Part shown: positions 1 through 9,005 of the stretch, piece after piece
Layout of the letters: each line of letters opens with the position of its first letter
Numbering within the stretch: the stretch's first letter is position 1
Assembly (NCBI GenBank): GCA_030562215.1
Contig: JAUPFL010000001.1
Coordinates: 1,972,501-2,036,500, forward strand
Direction: 5' to 3'
DNA: 64,000 bases
Origin: Peribacillus frigoritolerans
GTDB taxonomy: Bacteria > Bacillota > Bacilli > Bacillales > DSM-1321
Notes under the pieces: generated by a model
Told to the model about the DNA's origin: nothing
The model's database searches: none
What the model saw: only the letters and a program-made list of their open reading frames with translations
Position numbers and translations under genes: made by a program

Positions 1-21
1 GGAAAGCATGGTGAAAAATGT

Positions 22-1653
22 ATGAATAATATGCAGCGAAAGATGGGAACATTTTCGTTAATGATGGTAGGACTCGGGTCAATTATTGGCTCAGGTTGGT
101 TATTCGGAGCTTGGAGAGCGGCACAGATTGCAGGACCCGCTGCCATTATCTCTTGGATTATCGGGATGGTTGTTATTTTATTTATCGCACTATCTTACAG
201 TGAATTAGGGTCTATGTTTCCTGAAGCTGGGGGAATGGTAAAATACACGCAGTACTCTCATGGTTCTTTTTAGGGTTTATTGCAGGCTGGGCAAACTGGA
301 TTGCAATCGTTTCCGTAATTCCAGTTGAAGCGATTGCTTCTGTTCAATATATGAGCTCATGGCCATGGGAATGGGCACAGTGGACGCATGGTTTAGTAGA
401 AAATGGAAGTCTTACTGGGGAGGCTTGGCAATTGCCTCTGCATTACTGATCGTCTACTTTTTATTGAATTACTGGACAGTTAGTTTGTTTTCAAAAGCAA
501 ATTCATTTATTACAGTCTTTAAGGTCATTATACCTGGACTTACGATCGGCTCACTTTTATTTGCCGGGTTTCATGGTTCAAATTTTACCTCTGCAGGAAG
601 TATCGCTCTAATGGTTGGGCAAGTGTGCTTACTGCTGTAGCAACTTCTGGGATCATCTTTGCATTTAACGGTTTTCAAAGTCCGATTAACATGGCAGGCG
701 AGGCAAAGAATCCCGGCCGTTCGATTCCATTTGCAGTAATTGGCTCCATCTTGATTGCAACGGTCATTTACGTTTTATTACAGGTAGCTTTTATTGGCGC
801 TGTTGATCCATCCATGATTGTAAACGGATGGCAACATTTGAATTTCAATTCACCGTTTGCTGACTTAGCAATTGTTTTAGGCATAAACTGGTTGGTTATT
901 TTACTATACGTAGATGCTTTTATTTCTCCTTCCGGGACGGGGATAACATACACGGCGACAACGTCACGAATGCTTTATGGAATGGAAAAGAATAAATATT
1001 TGCCAAGCGTGTTTGGAAAACTGCATCCTCTTTATGGTATCCCGCGTCAAGCCATGTATTTTAATCTAGGCGTATCTTTCTTATTTTTATTCATGTTTAG
1101 AGGCTGGGGCGTATTGGCAGAGGTTATTTCAGTTGCGACTTTAGTCTCTTATATTACAGGTCCAGTTACTGTTATGACATTAAGACGCACAGGTCAGAAC
1201 TTGTACAGACCATTACGTTTAAAAGGATTAAGCATCATTGCACCACTGGGCTTTGTTTTTGCTTCTTTGGTTCTATATTGGGCAAGATGGCCGCTGACAG
1301 GTCAAGTATTATTTATCATTATGGCTGGTCTTCCCGTTTATTTCTATTATCAATCAAAAATAAAATGGAAGGGATTCCGCCAAAACTTTTCAGCAGGGCT
1401 TTGGATGGTTGTTTACTTACTCTGTATGATGACCATTTCATACTTAGGCAGTGAAAAGTTTGGTGGACTAAACATAATTCCATTTGGTTTGGATATGGTC
1501 ATCATTACATGTTTATCACTAATGTTTTATAGTTGGGCAATAAAGAGTGGGTTCCAAACGGAATATTTGGAACAAGGACAAAAAGTAAATGAAGACTTGA
1601 AGTCAATGGTGAACAACAATGCAGCTCAAACTGATAAAAAGAACGCTGTATAA
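22..1653 (+). CDS. APC-family amino acid permease (YveA/aspartate-symporter-like), frame-disrupted
   Basis: Twelve-helix-type cytoplasmic-membrane amino acid transporter of the APC superfamily. The N-terminus (SLMMVGLGSIIGSGWLFG) carries the helix-1 substrate-binding glycine motif of the family; later segments include GFQSPINMAGEAKNPGRSIP, typical of helix 6 and the following loop. The gene is read in frames 1, 3, 2 and 1 in turn: shifts occur near 268-273 (five-T run), near 418-424 (GGGGAGG) and near 605-615. Each behaves as one missing base, and the restored length is about 544 aa, normal for YveA-like proteins. The substrate (acidic amino acid) is inferred from general resemblance only. 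A strong terminator follows. Confidence 0.8.
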
Positions 1654-1721
1654 ATGATGAAGCCACTTCATTGAATGGCATGCTCGAAAGCGCTTCTTTA
1701 TATTTATATTGATGAGGATAC

Positions 1722-1760
1722 AAAAAAGGGACGGCAAATTTGATTTGCTGTCCCTTTTTT
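1722..1760 (+). terminator. Rho-independent terminator after the permease
   Basis: A 12-bp GC-containing stem (gggacggcaaat pairing with atttgctgtccc) is preceded by A6 and followed by T6. It lies 69 bases after the permease stop and could also end the facing small gene at 1788-1877. Confidence 0.85.
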
Positions 1761-1787
1761 GGAGTTTTAGAAATGGCTGTTATTTTT

Positions 1788-1877
1788 TTATTTCACACCT
1801 GGTTTATCTTCATATCCAGCAGTGAAGATAGCGGCTAAAAATGTAACAGCAACTCCAATGATAATAACTGTGCCCAT
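1788..1877 (-). CDS. 29-aa single-helix small membrane protein
   Basis: This short ORF encodes a protein starting MGTVIIIGVAVTFLAAIFTA and ending GYEDKPGVK: one hydrophobic helix (residues 3-20) followed by a charged tail. The start is supported by a strong ribosome-binding site (GGGAGGT, 6 bases before ATG). The terminator at 1722-1760 lies just downstream in this direction. I do not recognise the family; the size and shape resemble the small auxiliary subunits of membrane complexes, but nothing nearby identifies a partner. Confidence 0.6.
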   Translation of the reverse strand: MGTVIIIGVAVTFLAAIFTAGYEDKPGVK

Positions 1878-2132
1878 GTTGTGACCTCCCTTTACCCATA
1901 TTGTCCCACTTAAGTATAGGCTTAGTATACCCTAATTTTTAGCAGGAGTGCACACAAATTTTCTTGTCGGCATATTTGTCATCTATTCTTCAATGATGAA
2001 GCCTTTTTCGATACATGGAGAGTCAAGGGGGATTCGAAACAATGCCCGTCCACTTTTTTAAAGTCTGACATGTTTGTCAGACTTGGAGCATAGATTTAAG
2101 TATTCTCTGAAAGTGACAGGGGAGGTTCCTTA

Positions 2133-4026
2133 ATGGATATTTTAAAGAAAATCGAAAAATTTAGAGAAGATGAACAGAAGCTGAAGTGGGAAGGCACCTT
2201 CGCAGAGTACTTAGAAATATTGAAAGAAACGCCTTTAGTTGCTCAATCTGCTCATTCACGTGTATACAACATGATCAGAGATGCAGGGATAGAGGAAGTA
2301 AATGGGACAAAGAAATACAATTTTTTCAGCGGTCAGTTATTTGGCCTTGAAGATTCACTGGAAAGGCTCATCGAGGAATATTTTCATCCGGCGGCAAAGC
2401 GGCTGGATGTCCGTAAGCGGATATTGCTTCTCATGGGTCCGGTGTCAGGCGGGAAGTCCACACTCGTTTCTTTACTGAAGCGTGGACTTGAAAATTATTC
2501 GTTAAAAGACTCTGGTGCGATTTATGCAATAAAAGGATGCCCGATGCATGAAGATCCACTGCATCTCATTCCGCAGTATTTACGGGATGATTTTTTTGAA
2601 GAATATGGCATCCGGATTGAAGGAAACCTATCGCCGCTTAATGTAATGAGGTTAGAACAGGAGTATGGAAACAGGATTGAAGATGTGATGGTCGAACGTA
2701 TTTTCCTTTCTGAGGATAAGCGTGTTGGAATTGGAACATTCAGTCCTTCTGACCCTAAGTCACAGGATATTGCTGATTTGACGGGCAGCATCGATTTTTC
2801 GACCATTGCCGAATATGGATCCGAATCAGATCCGCGTGCCTATCGCTTTGATGGCGAGCTGAACAAGGCGAACCGCGGGATGATGGAGTTCCAGGAGATG
2901 CTGAAATGTGATGAGAAATTCTTATGGCATTTGCTATCATTGACACAAGAGGGGAATTTTAAAGCAGGCCGTTTTGCATTGATCAGTGCAGATGAACTCA
3001 TTGTGGCTCATACGAATGAAACGGAGTATAAAGCATTCATTTCCAACAAGAAAAATGAAGCATTGCATTCCCGGATCATTGTCATGCCTATTCCATATAA
3101 TCTGAAGGTTACCGAGGAAGAGAAGATTTATGAGAAAATGATCCGTGAAAGTGATGTCTCGGATGTTCATATAGCTCCGCATACATTAAGGGTGGCCGCA
3201 ATCTTCAGCATCATGACCCGCCTGAAAGATCCCAAAAAGGGCGATATCGATTTAGTGAAAAAGATGAGGCTTTATGATGGGGAAAATGTCGAAGGGTTTA
3301 ATTCCGCAGACATCAATGAATTGAAAAAGAATATCAAGATGAAGGCATGAGCGGAATCGACCCGCGTTACGTGATTAACCGGATTTCCTCTACGATCATT
3401 CGTAAGGAAAATCCGTCCATTAATGCATTGGATGTACTTATGTCATTAAAAGCAGGTCTTGACCAGCATCCGTCCATTACAAACGAACTTCGGGAGCGGT
3501 ATTTGAATTTCATTTCACTGGCACGTAAAGAATACGATGCCATTGCAAAAAATGAAGTACAAAAGGCTTTTGTTTATTCATATGAAGAGTCGGCGAAGAT
3601 CCTCATGGATAATTATCTGGATAATGTCGAAGCATACTGCAATAAATCAAGGCTGCGCGATCCATTGACTGGGGAAGAAATCAACCCAGATGAAAAATTG
3701 ATGCGCTCGATAGAAGAGCAAATTGGAATTTCCGAGAATGCCAAAAAAGCATTCCGCGAAGAAATATTGATTCGCATTTCAGCATATGCTCGTAAAGGGA
3801 AGCGATTTGATTATAATTCCCATGATCGTTTACGGAAGCAATCCAGAAAAAACTATTCGCTGATTTGAAGGATGTCGTTAAGATCACTACTTCAACGAAG
3901 ACACCAGACGAAAGGCAACTGAAGAAAGTGAACGAGGTCATCACGAGACTTATCGACGAGCACGGATATAATTCTACTTCAGCCAATGATTTGCTGCGCT
4001 ATGTGGGCAGCTTGTTAAATCGGTAA
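2133..4026 (+). CDS. prkA: PrkA AAA+ serine protein kinase, sporulation-associated (two frame breaks)
   Basis: PrkA is a cytoplasmic AAA+ protein reported to have serine kinase activity; in Bacillus it is made during sporulation and is linked to YhbH and SpoVR. An N-terminal AAA domain has a Walker A motif (GPVSGGKST, about residues 101-109). The C-terminal PrkA domain includes GMSGIDPRYVINRISSTI and ends DLLRYVGSLLNR. The frame shifts near 3335-3345 (before EGMSGIDPRY) and near 3832-3840 (in the LREAIQKKLF region), each like one lost base. Adding two bases gives exactly 631 codons, the B. subtilis length. The start ATG follows GGGGAGG. yhbH lies about 1.2 kb downstream, separated by two small genes. 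Confidence 0.93.
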
Positions 4027-4040
4027 TCCATACTTTTTTG

Positions 4041-4075
4041 CCCCTGCCCCCGATCGGGCAGGGGTTTATAACTTT
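4041..4075 (+). terminator. Terminator after prkA
   Basis: A perfect 9-bp GC stem (cccctgccc with gggcagggg) starts 15 bases after the prkA stop and is followed by a loose T-rich tract. Confidence 0.7.
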
Positions 4076-4169
4076 TTGCGGAAGGTTGAATGAAAAGTGG
4101 CCTTCCATTGAAATCATGCATCTTTTGTAGGTGTTAAACGATGATCATCATGGGATATGAATCAACAAA

Positions 4170-4204
4170 GCACCGGGCACTTCTGAATGGAAGGAGCCCG
4201 GTGC
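4170..4204 (-). terminator. Hairpin downstream of the HMA-like gene
   Basis: A 9-bp perfect stem (gcaccgggc with gcccggtgc) lies 10 bases beyond the stop of the minus-strand gene at 4214-4423, with T-rich sequence after it on that strand. It could act in both directions. Confidence 0.55.
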
Positions 4205-4213
4205 CTTTGATTT

Positions 4214-4423
4214 CTATTTAGTTACATTCAAGCCATACTGTTCAATAAGTGTAATAAGTTGATTCGGTGATAGTTTTTCTTCACTATGATCGATTTTAAT
4301 TTCCCCATCATCGACGTCGATGATTGCACGTTCCACACCTTCCGTTTTCAAAAGTATGGACTCCAAATTTAAAATAGGGCCTTCTGACGTTGCTTCCTTT
4401 ACATAAAGGGTAGTTGTTTGCAT
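4214..4423 (-). CDS. 69-aa HMA-fold-like protein without the metal-binding cysteines
   Basis: A small cytoplasmic protein starting MQTTTLYVKEAT. The pattern beta strand, GPILNLESILLKTEGVERAIID, DVDDGEIKIDHSEEKLS, then LITLIEQYGLNV matches the beta-alpha-beta-beta-alpha-beta ferredoxin-like fold of heavy-metal-associated domains. The CxxC metal site expected between strand 1 and helix 1 is absent, so copper binding by the usual route is unlikely. It has a good AAGGAGG site before ATG. It stands alone, divergent from the gene at 4540. Its function is unknown. Confidence 0.65.
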   Translation of the reverse strand: MQTTTLYVKEATSEGPILNLESILLKTEGVERAIIDVDDGEIKIDHSEEKLSPNQLITLIEQYGLNVTK

Positions 4424-4539
4424 AATCTTGCACCTCCTTACATTTGCTCATAATGTTTTATCTATACCCCATATTTCCATTAGATATGTTACGTTTCGGA
4501 TTTGGAAATATTGGGTATCAATAAGTAGAGGTGATGGCA

Positions 4540-4719
4540 ATGAGCAAAGAGGAATTGAAAAAAGAACATGTACCGGAAAATAGCTCCATGGCTAAGGATT
4601 ATGAAGAGATGAAAGAACTTGGAAAGCAGATGGAAAATCAAAGGACGAATGAAGAATTGAAAGAGTGGGATAAACGCCCAGGTACAGTTCAACATGAAAT
4701 AGAGGAAGAGAAAGATTGA
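4540..4719 (+). CDS. 59-aa highly charged small protein
   Basis: A soluble, Glu/Lys-rich protein (MSKEELKKEHVPENSSMAKD and onward, ending EIEEEKD) with no hydrophobic segment; probably helical or disordered. The chosen ATG lies 6 bases after AGAGGTG; the upstream in-frame ATG at 4534 would overlap the ribosome-binding site. A terminator follows within 40 bases, so it is a monocistronic unit divergent from the HMA-like gene. I do not recognise the family. Comparable small hydrophilic proteins of spore formers are often made in sporulation, but that is only an analogy. Confidence 0.6.
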   Translation: MSKEELKKEHVPENSSMAKDYEEMKELGKQMENQRTNEELKEWDKRPGTVQHEIEEEKD

Positions 4720-4752
4720 CGAATATCACAACCAGAATCATTCTATCTGTGT

Positions 4753-4791
4753 AAAAAGGGTGTCCAGAAAAACTGCTGGGGCACCTTTTTT
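4753..4791 (+). terminator. Terminator after the 59-aa gene
   Basis: An imperfect stem (aaaaagggtgtcc with ggggcacctttttt, loop about 10 bases) ends in T6. Confidence 0.7.
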
Positions 4792-5213
4792 GTTGTGTTT
4801 CATTGCTTCTTTTATATGTCTGGCAGTCTTTTGCAGCTCAATTACTTCTAGCTAAGTTCAGAAAGATATTTATATTGAGCCCATAATCGAATGAATGATG
4901 AAACCTGCGAAAAAAACGAACAGACCTGAAAATCATCAGGTCTGTCCGTATCTTGAAATGCTTATTTAGAAAATAACCTTAAAGGGCCTTTAACGCCTAT
5001 GTCAGGACTTGTCTAGTTCATAGGCAAACATCCATTATTGAATTTTGTTGTAAATTATCCTGCATCGCTGCATAAGATAGAGTAATACTTTTAATCCGTT
5101 TTTTCGCACTGTATTTTTCATTGAAAACCGGAATGATGTGGGCATCCCCACACTAACTTATTATATGAAGGAATGATGAAAAGCGTGCAAACATTTTTAA
5201 GGGGGGGAAGAGA
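4792..5213. other. Intergenic region before yhbH with one hairpin
   Basis: No convincing ORF. A perfect 9-bp hairpin (cagacctga with tcaggtctg, 4921-4944) is preceded by A6 on the plus strand, so it reads as a terminator on the minus strand although no minus-strand gene is visible upstream of it. The yhbH promoter should lie in the last 200 bases; CATAAGATA at about 5072 weakly resembles a mother-cell sigma -10 element. Confidence 0.4.
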
Positions 5214-6382
5214 ATGTCGGAAGAGAGTAATCAACAGTATGTAATCTCACAGGAAAATTGGTCCCTCCATCGGAAAGGCTATGATGATCAACAACGTCAT
5301 CAGGAAAAGGTGCAGGAAGCGATTAAGAATAATTTGCCTGATCTAATTTCAGAAGAAAGCATCGTAATGTCCAATGGCCGGGATGTCATCAAGATCCCCA
5401 TTCGCTCCTTGGATGAATACAAAATTCGTTATAACTATGATAAAAACAAACATGTAGGGCAAGGCGATGGAGACAGTAAAGTGGGGGATGTAGTCGCAAG
5501 GGATGGCTCACCATCCGATGCCGGAGCCGGTAAGGGCCAAGGTGCAGGTGACAAGGCCGGCGAGGATTATTATGAAGCCGAAGTGTCGATGATGGAATTG
5601 GAGGAAGCCCTGTTCAGTCAATTGGAACTCCCTAATCTTCAGAAGAAAGAACACGCGGAGCACACTCTTGAACATATTGAATTCAACGACATCCGCAAGA
5701 CAGGCCTAATGGGAAATATCGATAAAAAGAAAACGATGATATCCGCTTTCAAACGGAACGCCTTAAGGGGGACCCAGGATTTCATCCAATTTATAAGGAA
5801 GACTTTAAATTCAAAACCTGGAATGAGATTCAGAAACCTGATTCCAAAGCAGTTGTACTGGCAATGATGGATACTTCCGGAAGTATGGGGTTATGGGAAA
5901 AATATATGGCTCGAAGCTTTTTCTTTTGGATGAACCGTTTCTTGCGGACAAAATATGAAACGGTGGAAATCGAGTTCATTGCCCATCATACAGAAGCGAA
6001 AGTTGTTCCGGAAGAGGATTTCTTTTCAAAAGGGGAAAGCGGCGGTACGATTTGTTCGTCCGTATACCGAAAAGCATTAGAACTTATTGATCATAAATAT
6101 GACCCCGCGAAGTTTAATATCTATCCGTTTCACTTTTCCGATGGTGATAACCTAACATCCGATAACGTCCGATGCGTTAAGCTTGTTGAAGAACTCATGA
6201 AGGTTTCCAATATGTTCGGATACGGGGAAGTCAATCAATACAATCGTCATTCGACATTGATGACAGCATATAAGAACATTGATAATGAAAAATTCAGGTA
6301 CTATATCCTTAAGCAAAAGGCTGACGTTTTCCATGCAATGAAGAGCTTTTTTAAAGACGAGGAAAGTAAGAAGTATGCATGA
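5214..6382 (+). CDS. yhbH: YhbH sporulation protein (YeaH/VWA-type), one frame break
   Basis: YhbH belongs to the YeaH/YhbH family (DUF444), whose genes travel with prkA and spoVR; B. subtilis YhbH is needed for efficient sporulation. The acidic N-terminal half contains the conserved segment [20 protein letters not shown] and a Gly-rich linker ([20 protein letters not shown]). The C-terminal half has a von Willebrand factor A-like MIDAS motif, DTSGSMG. The frame shifts between about 5850 and 5870 ([15 protein letters not shown] restored by one base); total about 389 aa, as expected. It has an AAGGGGGG ribosome-binding site and is followed by a bidirectional terminator. Confidence 0.92.
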
Positions 6383-6430
6383 AGAAGGAAACGTGGAAAG
6401 TGGAATTTTAAAATCAATATAATTGTAGGT

Positions 6431-6466
6431 AAAAAAGGCGTGCAATTCACATTGTACGCCTTTTTT
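6431..6466. terminator. Bidirectional terminator after yhbH
   Basis: A6-ggcgt ... acgcc-T6 with an inner caa/ttg extension; symmetric A and T runs allow it to work on both strands. Confidence 0.85.
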
Positions 6467-6511
6467 CTTTGCAGTGTCAGGGTAACTGATAAGATACATA
6501 AAGTCAATTCC

Positions 6512-6556
6512 ATATGAAAAGGCCGTTGCTCAATAGAAGCAGCGGCCTTTTCATAT
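6512..6556. terminator. Long inverted repeat, probable terminator
   Basis: An 18-bp nearly perfect stem (atatgaaaaggccgttgct with gcagcggccttttcatat) with an 8-base loop. It carries A4/T4 next to the GC part and sits between two other hairpins, so three terminator-like structures fill this 315-base gap. Confidence 0.6.
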
Positions 6557-6642
6557 CCACTATATTTATATCATTCGTTTGAAGTTTATAATTTACAAGT
6601 TAACAATATTTATAAGCAGAACGAATCAAAAGAAAGAAAAAG

Positions 6643-6676
6643 AACAACCATCCCCTTATATGGAAGTATGGTTGTT
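6643..6676 (-). terminator. Terminator of the MFS gene
   Basis: A 9-bp stem (aacaaccat with atggttgtt) lies 22 bases beyond the stop of the minus-strand transporter and is followed on that strand by T-rich sequence. Confidence 0.7.
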
Positions 6677-6697
6677 TTACAAAATTTCATGACTGGC

Positions 6698-7924
6698 TTA
6701 TTGAGTAGTTACATATTCATTATTTCCTGCACGCATTCCAACAATGAATATAAGTGCCGATATTGCGGCCAACATCAATAAGGGAACAGTCCAGCTGTGT
6801 GTAATGTCATGAAGCAATCCGAATAATACCGGTCCAATGGCAGCTAAGAGGTACCCGAATGATTGTGCCATTCCTGATAATTCCGTCGCCTCATGGGTGC
6901 TTTGTGTTCGCAGACTAAAGAACATCATGGATAAACTGAATATGGTTCCGACTCCAATCCCGATCAATATCATGCATATTGGGATGAAGAGAGTGCTTCC
7001 GTATAATATGCCGAATATCCCTGCTATAAGGAAGATGACAGGCGGGACCACTAACAGACGCTGACTTTGTAAGCGTCCAGCTAAAATTGGCACAAGGAAT
7101 GTTATCGGAATGACTGCAAGCTGCATGATGGATAGCATCCAGCCAGCTTCATCAGCATTCAGGCCTTTTTGCTCCAGGATTTCCGGCATCCAGGTAATTA
7201 CTGTATAGAAAATAAACGATTGCAAACCCATGAAGAATGTTATCTGCCAGGCTAAACCAGAACGCCATAAGTTAATCTTTTTATCCTTTTGTGCCGTTTG
7301 TCCATCCTTACCTGACTTGAATGGCCGTCTTAATTGCGGCATCCATAAGAAAACTGTAATAAGTGATAAAATTCCCCAACATCCAAGGGCACCAGCCCAT
7401 CCCAATCCCGATGAAGAAGCTAGGGGAATGCTGATTCCAGAACCTATTGCGCCGCATAAATTCATGGAAACAGCATAGGTTCCTGTCATCAAACCGATGT
7501 TCCTGGCAAAGTTATGTTTAATCAGACTGGGTAGCAATACATTGCCTATTGCAATGGCTAACCCGATTAAAATGGTCCCTATGAACAATGTCGGCACTCC
7601 GCCAACTGAGCGTAACCCAATCCCGATCGTTAATAATACCAAGGAAAGGAAAAGTGTAAGCTCCATTCCAAAACGCCGTGCTATCCTAGGTGCAAACGGT
7701 GATAATAAAGCGAAGGAAAGCAAAGGCAATGTCGTTAATGAACCTGATAATGTATTGGAAATCCCCAAGCTATCACGGATCGAAGTGACAAGGGGTCCAA
7801 CCGATGTTAAGGGAGCCCTCAAATTTGCCCCAAGAAGAATGATTCCGATGATAAGCAGTCCTACTCTGGGTTTAATATCCGCTTTTCTTTGTTCTAGTTG
7901 ATTTGCCGCTTGATGAATGCCCAT
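6698..7924 (-). CDS. CynX/NimT-family MFS transporter (YycB-like)
   Basis: An intact 408-aa, 12-helix major facilitator. Helix 1 carries the CynX-family signature GANLRAPLTSVGPLV, and the cytoplasmic loop after helix 2 has APRIARRFG, the MFS motif A equivalent. Relatives include E. coli cyanate transporter CynX, the 2-nitroimidazole exporter NimT and B. subtilis YycB. The substrate cannot be told from sequence. It is preceded by 14 bases and on the same strand by a GntR-type regulator, so the pair is an operon in which the regulator probably senses the transported compound. Confidence 0.88.
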   Translation of the reverse strand: MGIHQAANQLEQRKADIKPRVGLLIIGIILLGANLRAPLTSVGPLVTSIRDSLGISNTLSGSLTTLPLLSFALLSPFAPRIARRFGMELTLFLSLVLLTIGIGLRSVGGVPTLFIGTILIGLAIAIGNVLLPSLIKHNFARNIGLMTGTYAVSMNLCGAIGSGISIPLASSSGLGWAGALGCWGILSLITVFLWMPQLRRPFKSGKDGQTAQKDKKINLWRSGLAWQITFFMGLQSFIFYTVITWMPEILEQKGLNADEAGWMLSIMQLAVIPITFLVPILAGRLQSQRLLVVPPVIFLIAGIFGILYGSTLFIPICMILIGIGVGTIFSLSMMFFSLRTQSTHEATELSGMAQSFGYLLAAIGPVLFGLLHDITHSWTVPLLMLAAISALIFIVGMRAGNNEYVTTQ

Positions 7925-7938
7925 AATCTCCTCCTTAC

Positions 7939-8616
7939 TTACTCTAAAGATTTTTTGAATTGTGCAATGTATTCATTCACTGTTTCGATTGCCCGGTTCA
8001 CATCCTGTCCGATGATGGCATCTACAAGTTTGCAATGAATGTTCAAATGAAAGTTCACATCGGAACTCATCTCCACTATCTGATGGATGGATTCATGCAG
8101 GGATTGTTCCATATGTTCGTACAAATCAATCAATAAATCATTATGTGATGAAACCATAATCGATTTATGTAATTGTATATCCGCTTCTTCGTAAGCCTTG
8201 ATATCCTTTGCTTCGGCAGCTTTACTGCATGCAGAAATATGAAACCGCAATCGTTCTATATCTTCTTGATTACGTCTTAATGCCGCTAACTGAGCTCCCT
8301 CTCTTTCAAGGGCATGACGAACCTCTAACGTTTCTAATAAACTCGACTGCTGGATCCTTCTTTCAAAAGCAGCCCCCAAGGCACTTGATGACCTTACGAA
8401 TGTCCCCTTTCCTTGTTTCGTTACTAAAAGGCCTGCATAAACAAGTGATCGTACAGCTTCTCTTAATGTATTTCTGCTTACATCGAACTGTTGGATCAAA
8501 TCCATTTCAGGGGGAATTTGATTTCCAACTTTCCATTCACCTGATTCGATTAACGATTCGATTTGGGAAACCACTTGCTCTACAAGTGATAAGCGATTTG
8601 TTTTAGATATGGTCAA
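7939..8616 (-). CDS. GntR-family (FadR/FCD) transcriptional regulator
   Basis: 226 aa. The N-terminal winged helix (about residues 10-75) includes LIESGEWKVGNQIPPEMDL and RNTLREAVRSL; the C-terminal FCD domain has the RHALEREGAQLAA helix and the His/Asp ligand positions expected of this acid-sensing fold (RLRFHISACSKA, DIQLHKSIM, LNIHCKLVDAI). The TTG start at 8616 is preferred because GAGGTG lies 7 bases before it; the ATG at 8652 has no ribosome-binding site. It forms an operon with the downstream MFS gene. A palindrome 43 bases upstream is a candidate operator, suggesting autoregulation. Confidence 0.85.
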   Translation of the reverse strand: MTISKTNRLSLVEQVVSQIESLIESGEWKVGNQIPPEMDLIQQFDVSRNTLREAVRSLVYAGLLVTKQGKGTFVRSSSALGAAFERRIQQSSLLETLEVRHALEREGAQLAALRRNQEDIERLRFHISACSKAAEAKDIKAYEEADIQLHKSIMVSSHNDLLIDLYEHMEQSLHESIHQIVEMSSDVNFHLNIHCKLVDAIIGQDVNRAIETVNEYIAQFKKSLE

Positions 8617-8658
8617 GATATACACCTCGAATTTGTAGGATGATTGGTTCATTGGTTA

Positions 8659-8681
8659 TTTTAACATATATATGTTGAAAA
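8659..8681 (-). promoter_or_regulatory. Candidate GntR operator palindrome
   Basis: A perfect 14-bp palindrome (aacatatatatgtt, 8663-8676) extended by TTTT and GAAAA on its flanks, 43 bases before the TTG start of the GntR regulator. The position fits an autoregulatory operator; the AT-rich content means chance is not excluded. Confidence 0.45.
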
Positions 8682-8699
8682 TGGGGCATACGGAGAATT

Positions 8700-8999
8700 T
8701 GAAATCCAAATTTATTTCTCCAGGCACTCGCTTTCATCATTTCTTGAGGGAATCACCTAGTATTTTATATAGAATGAAACCCTCTCTTGATTGAAGAAAT
8801 TTGCGGCACTCCTGCCGAATAACCGGCTAGTCGAGACCCTACAGCCGCTTGCTTTGATGAGGTTTGGCAGGCAGTCGGCGGAAAGGGAGCGGATTTCTGA
8901 AATCAATTGAAATTTTTTCTGAAGAATAGTTCAAACTGTACTAGCACTAAAAAGACTGTAGGCAAACTCTGCTTTCATGGAGAGTTTGTCTACAGTCTG
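8700..8999 (-). repeat. Diverged copy of the IS1182-related dispersed repeat
   Basis: Read on the minus strand, this begins at 8999 with cagactgtagacaaactct, folding with its own complement (a 46-base hairpin), then follows a GC-rich core resembling that of the array at 19893-21072 (cctttccgccg ... ggcaggagtgccgcaaattt), and ends with an inverted gcgagtgcctggag core edge near 8735. Many substitutions mark it as old. The far terminal repeat is not recognisable. Its hairpin probably terminates the permease transcript region. Confidence 0.6.
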
Positions 9000-9005
9000 A
9001 AATCC

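Noticed and set aside
5072..5080. Sigma-K/E-like -10 element upstream of yhbH
   Set aside because: CATAAGATA fits the -10 only; no convincing -35 at the right spacing, so it is not listed as a promoter.
6837..7901. Three plus-strand ORFs opposite the CynX-type transporter
   Set aside because: Antisense shadows of a membrane protein; their composition follows the complementary hydrophobic codons.
8697..9004. tgaaatcc on both sides of the fossil repeat as a target duplication
   Set aside because: Only 8 bases, AT-rich, and the right-hand end of the element is not defined, so chance is likely.
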